NCBI GenBank assembly: GCA_964422925.1 | Contig: CAYRDC010000003.1 | Location: 62,001-126,000 of the forward strand | Length of the DNA stretch: 64,000 nt | From: CAYRDC01 sp964422925 | GTDB taxonomy: Bacteria; Bacteroidota; Bacteroidia; Chitinophagales; S012-47 | Reading direction: 5' to 3' | Part shown: positions 17,079 through 24,675 of the stretch, in pieces | Position numbering within the stretch: the first letter of the stretch is position 1 | How the letters are laid out: each line of letters starts with the position of its first letter | Notes under the pieces: model-generated | Databases searched by the model: none | Seen by the model: the letters and a program-made list of their open reading frames with translations, nothing else | What the model was told of the DNA's origin: nothing | Program-made: the position numbers and the translations under genes

Positions 17079-20000
17079 ATGAAGTTAATAACGAGGAAAT
17101 TTGTTTTCTGGGTTTTCCTGTACCTGCCACTGGCACTTCAGGCGCAGTTAACAGCTGATTTCAGCGCTACGCCTGTTTCCGGATGCAGCCCACTTGTTGT
17201 TTCCTTTACAGATCTTTCCACGGGCAACCCAACCGGTTGGCTTTGGGACTTTGGCAATGGAAATACTTCTTCGCAGCAAAATCCCGGTGCCATTTATGTG
17301 CAGCCTGGCGTATATACTATAACGCTGATTGTTTTTAACGGTACAGCTTCAGATACCCTCGTGCGTACGGCCTACATCCAGGTGTATAATGATCCGGTTG
17401 CCGATCTGTCGGTTTCCTCCACAGCCGGATGCGTGCCTTTTACCGTTCAATTCACTGACCAGAGCATCCCTACCGATGGGGCAATAAATGCCTGGTTATG
17501 GGATTTCGGAGACGGCACCACCAGCAGTTTGCAAAACCCAACACATACTTACACAACCACCGGAACATTCAGTGTTTCCCTGGTGGTCACTGACATTCAC
17601 GGGTGCGGGGATGACACCGTGTATTCCAACCTCATCACAGTCAGTAATTATCCCGTGGCGGGATTTACCATGTCCGGGAATTTTAGCTGTACCACACCAT
17701 ACACAGTTACTTTTACCAATACATCAACCGGTAATATCGTTGGCTATAATTGGGATTTCGGAGACGGAGCCACCAGCACGGCCATGTCACCGGCCCATAC
17801 ATTCACTTCCTATGGCACTTTTCAGGTGACCCTGGTGGTAAGCAATGTGCTGGGATGTACCGATAGTTTTACCCAAACCGTTGAGATCCAGAATTTTGTT
17901 GCGGATTTCTCGGTGAACCAAACGAATATCTGCGCGGGGGATGCCGTAACATTTACGGATTTATCCGGCCCGAATCCCGTTAGCTGGAACTGGTTTTTTG
18001 GAGATGGAGGCCAATCCAACCAACCCAATCCGACTCATGTCTATACCACTGCCGGAGATTATACGGTAACCCTCGTGTCAGTCAGCGACAGCGGCTGTAA
18101 CGATACAAAAGGCTATTATCAGCTGATTCATGTGGATTCAACTCCGGTTATCTCGTTTTCCACCCTGGACACTTTTAGTTGCAGCCTGCCCTATACTGTT
18201 CAATTCACGAACCAAACGGTGAATGGCAGCAATTGGTTCTGGGATTTTGGAGACGGTGGCACTTCGAACGCGCAAAACCCGGTGCATACCTATACAACAG
18301 AAGGTATTTTTAATGTATCCCTGACGGCCACCAGTCCGAACGGATGCCCGGCCAATGCCACTGTGCCTGCCCTGGTAGTGATTGATGTGCCGAAAGCGAA
18401 TTTCTATGCATGGCCGGTAAACCATGGCTGCATACCTTTTACCGTAACCTTCCAGGATTCCTCCCAGTCAACCGATCCGATTGTCAGCTGGCAATGGGAC
18501 CTGGGCGATGGAACCACTTCCACGGCTCAAAATCCGGTGCATACCTATACTTCGCCCGGTACCTATACAATTTCCCTGGTCATTACCACGGCAAGCGGTT
18601 GCACCGATACGCTGGTCCGGCCGGCTTATATACAGGTTGGCACCCTTCCCGTACCGGCCTTCACCTGGTCGCCCGATACACAATGTGTGAATCAATGGGT
18701 AAACTTTTTCGATGCTTCAACCAATAATACGCAATGGTATTGGAATTTCGGTGACGGGGAAACCGATACGGCCCAAAACCCGGTGCATGCCTATTCCGAC
18801 ACCGGAACCTATACGGTTACCCTTACCGTTTCCAACATGGGTTGCGATTCCACCCTGATCGTGCCCAATGCCATAACCATAGTGGGGCCGATTGCTGATT
18901 TCAGTTACCAGATTGACTGCAACAATCCCTACACGGTTCTGTTTAATGACCTGTCCTCTTCCAATGTAGATAGCTGGACCTGGTATTTCGGAGACGGAGA
19001 TTCTTCGTTCCAGCAAAATCCACTGCACACTTTCCCGGCAACGGGTTCCTACACTGTGACACTGACCGTGTTTGATTCCCTTACAGGTTGCCCGAACACT
19101 ATCAGCAGGGTAGTCACGATTGCCGATCTGCAGGCCGCATTTTCGGCCCTGCCAACTTCGGGCTGCACCTCGATGCAGGTGGTCTTTTCCGACCAGTCCA
19201 CGGACGCGGTGTCGTGGCTATGGGATTTTGGTGACGGTACCACATCCATCATGGATACCGTGGTGCATACGTACTATACTGCCGGCATATATACCGTATC
19301 CCTGGTAGTTACAGATGTTAATGGCTGCAAGGATTCGATATCTATGCCGAATTTAATTCATGTATCCTCTGTATCAGCCGGATTTACCGCTCCGGTCAGA
19401 TCGGGTTGCGTACCATTTACGGTAAATTTCCAGGATACCTCCATTTCATCAACCGGCACGGTCAATAGCTGGACCTGGAACTTCGGGGATGGGACTACCA
19501 GTACTGCCCAGCACCCGGTACATACCTACACGGTACCCGGCTTGCACACGGTAAGTCTGACCGTTACAGACAATGTCGGATGTTCCAACACAACTGTTCA
19601 AAACGCCTATATCTATGCCGCTTCACCGCAAGCGTATTTTTATGTGGATTCCTTTGCCTGTGCCGATGACCCTGTATGGTTCGTGGATTCCTCATCAGGG
19701 GGAGGCTTGCAATATCTTTGGGATTTCGGAGATGGTTTGACAGATACGGTACAAAACCCGGTACATTTCTATCACAGCTACGGGACCTATACCGTATCGC
19801 TCACAGTCACCGACTCCGTAGGCTGTGTCTCCGTATATACGCTGCCCAATGCCATATCCATTGAAAAACCGGTGGCCGGGTTTTCGGCTACACCCACCGT
19901 GGCGTCCTGTCCGCCACTGACGGTTTACTTTACGGATACTTCGCAAGGCAATATCACGAGCTGGTTCTGGGATTTCGGAGATGGCACTACTTCCATTTTA

Positions 20001-22796
20001 CAGAATCCGTCCCATACGTATACCAACCCCGGTTCCTATTCCGTCAGCCTGGTGGTTACCACCAATAACAGTTGCCGCGATACCCTGGTTATTGACAGCC
20101 TGATCAACATACTGGGGCCTACCGGAACCTTTACCGCGGTGCCGGATAAAGGCTGCATTCCGCTGACGGTTACCCTGATTGCCAACTCACAAAATACGAT
20201 CTCCTATACCTGGGATTTTGGAGATGGAAGTGTTGTTACTTCCACCAGCAACACGATCACGCATACCTATATCGATACAGGATATCGTTACCCGATCCTG
20301 ATCCTGGATGACGGGCTGGGATGTACGCATGCCATTGTTGCGGATACTCCTATTATTGCCGACCAGGTAAGCGTGGATTTTGTGGCTTCCACTACAGAAC
20401 TCTGCCAGCAGGGGCTAGTGTATTTTGGAAGTATCGTACAATCTCTGGCTCCCCCGGCTTCCTGGTTGTGGGATTTTGGCGATTCCACTACCAGCACCCT
20501 TCAGAATCCGGTTCATTTTTACAGCACACCCGGTTTTTACACTGTTAGTTTGATCGTGGAAAGCAGCGGTGGCTGTGCTGATACCATGATTAAACCGCAG
20601 TTTATCCATGTTACAGGCCTGCAGGCCGCGTTCAGCAATGATACGATGGGTTGTGGATTGCCCTTTGACGCTTCCTTCTTTGACCAGTCCACAACGAACG
20701 ATACAATTATTGCCTATTCCTGGACTTTTGGCGATGGCGGAAGCGATAATCTTCCAAACCCGGTGCATACCTATACCTCCGGTGGCGTTTACCCTGTTTT
20801 CCTGGTCGTTCAAACCCCCACTGGGTGCGCAGACACGGCTATGAAGACCGTGATTATCGGTGATAAACCGGTGGCTTCTTTCTCCGGCACCGATATTTGC
20901 CTGAACGATACGGCTGTATTCATTGACAATTCCTCCATAGCCAGCGGGAATATTGCCGCCTGGAGCTGGGATTTTGGAGATAGCCAGATCGCGGTCGGGC
21001 AGCAGGTTTCGCATGTTTATCAGACCGATAGCATATACCTGGTCCGGCTGGTTGTGTATTCTGACATGGGATGCACGGACACTGCCTGGCAGCCGCTGAT
21101 TGTACATCCTTTACCGGATCCCATGGCCTCGGGGGACACAGCCATTTGCCTGGGGCAATCTGCTACGCTTGGAGCGATCAATGGGATCAGCTATCAATGG
21201 CTGCCCAATTATGCCTTGTCGGACCCAATGGTTGCCAATCCGGTCGCAACCCCGGCTGTAACCACACAATATACCGTGCTGGCAACCGATTCCAATGGCT
21301 GCAGCAATACCGATTCAGTACTGGTCACCGTCAAAGGCCTGCCGGTGGTAACGGTTTCGCCCGACCTGACCTTGTGCCTTGGCGATTCTGTCCAGTTACT
21401 GGCTTCCGGGGGCAATGCGTATCAATGGTTCCCCTCGCAGGGACTGGATTGCCCGACCTGCCCGGATCCTAAAGCCTCTCCGGCCCAGTCAACGGTTTAT
21501 TCCGTGCTGGTGACCAATGCTCAGGGTTGCAGCTCCGGTGATTCTGTGTTGGTAACCGTTCTGCCTTTGCCAGCCGTTGATCTGGGTAATGATACATTGA
21601 TTTGCCAGGGAGATACTATTACCTTGCAAAGCAACAGCAACGGAGCCGCCTATCAATGGGATCCTCCGGTGGGATTGACTTGTCCGACCTGCCCGGTCAC
21701 CGGGGCATTCCCAAAGAACCCAACGCAATATCTCTTCAGTGTCACTGACAATAACGGCTGTACGGCACACGACAGCATTTTTGTGGATGTATCCCCTGTG
21801 CCTGTGGCCACCGTCAGCGGAGATGTTTCGATCTGCAAGGGAGAGCAAATCCAGTTGGTGGCCGGTGGCGGTTTGTATTACAACTGGCAGCCTGCTGCCG
21901 GCTTGTCCTGCACGCAATGCCCGGATCCGTTTGCTTCCCCGCAAAGCAGCACCACGTACCAGGTGCAGGTGGCCAATGACCACTGTTCCGCTACACAATC
22001 GATATTTGTTGAAGTAAAAGATAAAGTCACGGCCATGGCCTGGCCGGACACGGCCATTTGTGCCGGTGACCAGGTGACGCTGCACAGCACGGCAGATTCC
22101 ACCACCACGGGCAGCCCCTCCTTTGAATGGGCCCCGGCTGCCTCGTTGAGCAACCCGAATATTCCCGACCCGGTGGCCACACCGGATGTCAGCACACAAT
22201 ACACGGTTACCGTGACCAACGGCACCTGCCAGCCGGCCCAGGAGATTGTGCAGGTGACCGTGCACGACAACCCGGCCGTGGATGCCGGCAAGGACCAGCT
22301 GATATTCAGCGGCATGTCGGCCCTGCTCGATGCCTCAGTCAGCGGCAACGGACCGTTTGATTATCAATGGCAACCTCCGGACGGGCTGAGCTGCAGTGGC
22401 TGTGAAGATCCGCAGGCCAGCCCGGATACCACCACGGTGTACCTGCTGACCGTTACGGATGCCAACCGGTGCAAGCGGAGCGATACCGTGACCGTTCGGG
22501 TAATCGATGCTTGTGCCGAAGCCCTGATCTACGTGCCGAATACATTTACCCCGAACGGTGACGGCCGGAATGATCGCTTATATGTGCGGGCTTACGGCAT
22601 CCAGCAGATCAACTATTTCCGTGTGTTCGACCGCTGGGGGAAACTGCTGTTCGAAACCAAAGACATCAGCCACGGGTGGGACGGCACCTACCTGGGCACA
22701 CCGCTCGACCCGGCCGTGTTTGTGTATGAAGTGGAAGGCATCTGCCTGAACGGGGACCGTTTTGTCAAAACCGGAAACGTAGCCATCATCCGATGA
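17079..22796 (+). CDS. SprB-like giant cell-surface adhesin: PKD array with T9SS type B (CHU_C) domain
   Basis: This 1905-residue secreted protein begins MKLITRKFVFWVFLYLPLAL, a signal peptide ending at LQAQ. The ATG at 17079 is preferred to a TTG 25 codons upstream. I count 16 PKD-type domains between about residues 22 and 1340, each with a WDFGDG-like turn followed by NPVHTY and a GTYTVSLVV strand. Six further Ig-like repeats follow (about 1345-1805), marked by ICxGD, YQWxPxxGLxC and CPxCPDPxASP motifs. The end (about 1810-1905) is a gliding-motility-associated type B sorting domain (PNTFTPNGDGRNDRLYV, FDRWGKLLFE, DGTYLGTPLDPAVFVYEVEG). The PorP/SprF gene overlaps its stop codon by four bases. 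Proteins of this kind are exported by T9SS and serve as motile or static adhesins. The 3' part is markedly more GC-rich than the 5' part. Confidence 0.93.
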   Translation: MKLITRKFVFWVFLYLPLALQAQLTADFSATPVSGCSPLVVSFTDLSTGNPTGWLWDFGNGNTSSQQNPGAIYVQPGVYTITLIVFNGTASDTLVRTAYIQVYNDPVADLSVSSTAGCVPFTVQFTDQSIPTDGAINAWLWDFGDGTTSSLQNPTHTYTTTGTFSVSLVVTDIHGCGDDTVYSNLITVSNYPVAGFTMSGNFSCTTPYTVTFTNTSTGNIVGYNWDFGDGATSTAMSPAHTFTSYGTFQVTLVVSNVLGCTDSFTQTVEIQNFVADFSVNQTNICAGDAVTFTDLSGPNPVSWNWFFGDGGQSNQPNPTHVYTTAGDYTVTLVSVSDSGCNDTKGYYQLIHVDSTPVISFSTLDTFSCSLPYTVQFTNQTVNGSNWFWDFGDGGTSNAQNPVHTYTTEGIFNVSLTATSPNGCPANATVPALVVIDVPKANFYAWPVNHGCIPFTVTFQDSSQSTDPIVSWQWDLGDGTTSTAQNPVHTYTSPGTYTISLVITTASGCTDTLVRPAYIQVGTLPVPAFTWSPDTQCVNQWVNFFDASTNNTQWYWNFGDGETDTAQNPVHAYSDTGTYTVTLTVSNMGCDSTLIVPNAITIVGPIADFSYQIDCNNPYTVLFNDLSSSNVDSWTWYFGDGDSSFQQNPLHTFPATGSYTVTLTVFDSLTGCPNTISRVVTIADLQAAFSALPTSGCTSMQVVFSDQSTDAVSWLWDFGDGTTSIMDTVVHTYYTAGIYTVSLVVTDVNGCKDSISMPNLIHVSSVSAGFTAPVRSGCVPFTVNFQDTSISSTGTVNSWTWNFGDGTTSTAQHPVHTYTVPGLHTVSLTVTDNVGCSNTTVQNAYIYAASPQAYFYVDSFACADDPVWFVDSSSGGGLQYLWDFGDGLTDTVQNPVHFYHSYGTYTVSLTVTDSVGCVSVYTLPNAISIEKPVAGFSATPTVASCPPLTVYFTDTSQGNITSWFWDFGDGTTSILQNPSHTYTNPGSYSVSLVVTTNNSCRDTLVIDSLINILGPTGTFTAVPDKGCIPLTVTLIANSQNTISYTWDFGDGSVVTSTSNTITHTYIDTGYRYPILILDDGLGCTHAIVADTPIIADQVSVDFVASTTELCQQGLVYFGSIVQSLAPPASWLWDFGDSTTSTLQNPVHFYSTPGFYTVSLIVESSGGCADTMIKPQFIHVTGLQAAFSNDTMGCGLPFDASFFDQSTTNDTIIAYSWTFGDGGSDNLPNPVHTYTSGGVYPVFLVVQTPTGCADTAMKTVIIGDKPVASFSGTDICLNDTAVFIDNSSIASGNIAAWSWDFGDSQIAVGQQVSHVYQTDSIYLVRLVVYSDMGCTDTAWQPLIVHPLPDPMASGDTAICLGQSATLGAINGISYQWLPNYALSDPMVANPVATPAVTTQYTVLATDSNGCSNTDSVLVTVKGLPVVTVSPDLTLCLGDSVQLLASGGNAYQWFPSQGLDCPTCPDPKASPAQSTVYSVLVTNAQGCSSGDSVLVTVLPLPAVDLGNDTLICQGDTITLQSNSNGAAYQWDPPVGLTCPTCPVTGAFPKNPTQYLFSVTDNNGCTAHDSIFVDVSPVPVATVSGDVSICKGEQIQLVAGGGLYYNWQPAAGLSCTQCPDPFASPQSSTTYQVQVANDHCSATQSIFVEVKDKVTAMAWPDTAICAGDQVTLHSTADSTTTGSPSFEWAPAASLSNPNIPDPVATPDVSTQYTVTVTNGTCQPAQEIVQVTVHDNPAVDAGKDQLIFSGMSALLDASVSGNGPFDYQWQPPDGLSCSGCEDPQASPDTTTVYLLTVTDANRCKRSDTVTVRVIDACAEALIYVPNTFTPNGDGRNDRLYVRAYGIQQINYFRVFDRWGKLLFETKDISHGWDGTYLGTPLDPAVFVYEVEGICLNGDRFVKTGNVAIIR

Positions 22797-23824
22797 GAAG
22801 GATATCCGCCATATCGCTCCTGCTGCTGGCCGGCTTCGCGCTGAAGGCCCAGGATATCCATTTCTCGCAGTTCATGGCGGCCCCGCAGCAGGTGAACCCG
22901 GCCATCACAGGCCTGTTTGAAGGCGACCTGCGCCTGAATGCCCATTACCGCAGCCAGTGGGGCAGCATTACGGTTCCCTACCGCACCCTGGCTGCCAGCG
23001 GTGACATGCAGATTACCAGCGGGCTTTTTGAAAACGATGTGGTCGGGGGCGGCCTGTTTATTTATTCCGACAAAGCCGGGGATATTGATTTCAGCACCAA
23101 CCAGATCAACCTTTCGTTTGCCTATCATAAATCCCTTTCCGCTTATGCCAACCACTATTTGTCCGTGGGCTTTGTGGCGGGGATTGCCCAGCGCAGCGTG
23201 AACCCCTCTAAAATGACCTTCGACAATCAGTTCAACGGGATTGGTTTTGACCCGGATATCGGCATAGCCGACAATATTCCGTTAGGCACATACTTTTATT
23301 CGGATTTCGGGGCCGGGATTTCGTGGTATTACGGTTTCAGCGAGCACAACAAGGCATACGTTGGGGCTTCCGCGTTTCACCTGAATTCACCCAACCAGTC
23401 GTTTTACGAAGGGGTGGATGTGCCGCTCGACCGCAAGCAAATCGTGTATGCCGGAGGGGAAATCGCCCTTGGATACCGCTTTGCCCTGATGCCGCAGGCC
23501 GTGGTGATGGTGCAGGGGCCCCTGTCGCAGGTGCTGGCCGGGGCCATGTTCCAGGTGGACCTCGATCCCATAACGGGCAACATGACTCAGCAACTGGCAG
23601 CCGGTCTGTATAGCCGTTTCGGGGATGCCGTGATTGCGGTCATCCGCGTGAATTATGACCAGTGGAGTGCCGGTTTCAGCTACGATATCAACACCAGCAA
23701 GCTGACTTCGGCCACCTTCGGCCGGGGCGGCCCGGAACTGCATATTACTTACCTGGTGGACATTCCGGGATTCCGCGATACCAGGCAGCGGAGAATGAGC
23801 CCACAGTTCTGCCCGAAATTCTGA
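22793..23824 (+). CDS. PorP/SprF family type IX secretion outer-membrane protein
   Basis: The 343-residue protein has a signal peptide (MRRISAISLLLLAGFALKAQ) and the family N-terminus DIHFSQFMAAPQQVNPAITG. It forms a 14-strand-type barrel with alternating aromatic strands. PorP/SprF proteins are needed for secretion or surface attachment of a particular type B cargo and are usually encoded directly downstream of it. Here the ATG overlaps the TGA of the adhesin gene (ATGA), so this one is almost certainly dedicated to the 1905-residue adhesin. The G+C content is as high as that of the adhesin's 3' end. Confidence 0.93.
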   Translation: MRRISAISLLLLAGFALKAQDIHFSQFMAAPQQVNPAITGLFEGDLRLNAHYRSQWGSITVPYRTLAASGDMQITSGLFENDVVGGGLFIYSDKAGDIDFSTNQINLSFAYHKSLSAYANHYLSVGFVAGIAQRSVNPSKMTFDNQFNGIGFDPDIGIADNIPLGTYFYSDFGAGISWYYGFSEHNKAYVGASAFHLNSPNQSFYEGVDVPLDRKQIVYAGGEIALGYRFALMPQAVVMVQGPLSQVLAGAMFQVDLDPITGNMTQQLAAGLYSRFGDAVIAVIRVNYDQWSAGFSYDINTSKLTSATFGRGGPELHITYLVDIPGFRDTRQRRMSPQFCPKF

Positions 23825-23973
23825 GTTGGGTTTTTGGCTTTTAGCTGTTAGGAGTGAGCTCAGCCTTCGCTAAAGATACGGCTGGTGAGCAGAGTGAACC
23901 TGGTTGCCGTCCGCCTGATCCCGGACGGTTGCCGCGCCTGCCTGCCAGCGGTATTTCCTTCTTCCTTCTAACT

Positions 23974-24073
23974 TCATCATTCGACATTCGTCATTCAACA
24001 TTCATCATTCAGCCTTCGTCATTTTAAATTCATAATTCATTATTCGTCATTCGGCATTCAACATTCATCATTC
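23974..24073. repeat. Heptamer-periodic repeat (GAATGNN on the minus strand)
   Basis: On the minus strand the stretch reads as about 13 degenerate units GAATGNN (GAATGAT, GAATGTT, GAATGCC, GAATGAC and so on). Two 33-base blocks, 23978-24010 and 24041-24073, agree at 30 of 33 positions and start 63 bases (nine heptamers) apart. A 7-base period is not coding-like. Similar GAATGATGAATG strings are, to my knowledge, a recurring intergenic feature in some Bacteroidota; no function is established. Confidence 0.75.
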
Positions 24074-24329
24074 CTGACAAGCCTGCGGGCTGCTTCAGCC
24101 TGTTCATGTTAGTTGGAAGTTGCAAACTTCCGGTCATCTGAAGGTTTAAGTTACGATTCGCTAAACTTTTGAGAGTCATTGGCTTTTGGTTATTGGGAGT
24201 GGGCTTATTGCCGTTTGCTTCAACCAATTTTGGCTTTTGGCCATGAGGTGTTAGTTGTTAGCTTTAGCCGGGTGCAGCAAGGACGGCAGGCGAAATCAAT
24301 TTTGCTAAAGTTGCGATCCGCTGATAAGT

Positions 24330-24357
24330 GGCCGGGCGCGCGTTCGCGCGCCCGGCC
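24330..24357. repeat. GC-rich hairpin
   Basis: GGCCGGGCGCG and CGCGCCCGGCC form a perfect 11-base stem around CGTTCG. The stem is entirely G/C, in an otherwise AT-richer gap. No T-tract follows on either strand, so a Rho-independent terminator is not well supported. A REP-like palindrome or protein-bound bidirectional stop for the adhesin-SprF transcript is possible. Confidence 0.6.
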
Positions 24358-24606
24358 GGCATAATTCTCTCTGGCTTAAGTTTGCTACGTAAGCCCGGAA
24401 AGGTTCAATGCCTGCGACATCAAAGATTTGTGCCTGTACAATTGCGTTCCGAAGGTGCGGTGCAAGGCACTTTCCTGTTTACTTGCTGCGTTCATCATTT
24501 ATCACGCAGTATTTGATATTCCCATAAGGAAATACCAACTGGCAGCCGGGAATTTTTTACCGCTGGCACATTGCTTCCCGGCTTCCCACACAAATTGTGT
24601 ATTTCT

Positions 24607-24639
24607 TTTTGTTCTCCGCTTGCCGATTTTCTAATTTTA
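24607..24639 (+). promoter_or_regulatory. Putative promoter of ppdK
   Basis: TTTTG (24607-24611), a 20-base spacer and TAATTTTA (24632-24639) match TTTG-N19-21-TAnnTTTG except for the last base. The ppdK ATG follows 36 bases later. Confidence 0.45.
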
Positions 24640-24675
24640 ACTGCATTTCCATTTAAAACCAATTCAACTGCATTT

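Larger units (their letters stand above)
23825..24675. other. 851-base non-coding interval with degenerate repeats
   Basis: This is the only long gap in the window. It holds three degenerate copies of a TTGGCTTTTgG phrase (near 23834, 24179 and 24229), with wording such as TTAGCTGTTAGGAGTGAGC and TTAGTTGTTAGC after two of them. It also holds the heptamer array at 23974-24073, a GC-rich hairpin at 24330-24357 and a promoter-like pair just before ppdK. I see no transposase remnant, tRNA or convincing reading frame. Short frames here translate the repeats and have no protein-like composition. Confidence 0.8.

Noticed and set aside
20415..21107. 230-residue minus-strand frame in the PKD array
   Set aside because: It is a reverse reading of the repeated PKD codons and carries no domain.
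17142..21110. Regular spacing in the adhesin suggesting a CRISPR or DNA tandem array
   Set aside because: The periodicity is of protein PKD domains; the DNA copies diverge and there are no unique spacers between identical repeats.
24030..24227. 65-residue minus-strand frame through the heptamer repeat
   Set aside because: Its C-terminal part simply translates the GAATGNN array; no homologue-like features.
24330..24357. Rho-independent terminator
   Set aside because: The stem is strong, but neither side is followed by a T-rich tract.
23825..24675. Insertion-sequence remnant in the non-coding gap
   Set aside because: No transposase fragment, terminal inverted repeats or target duplication could be found.
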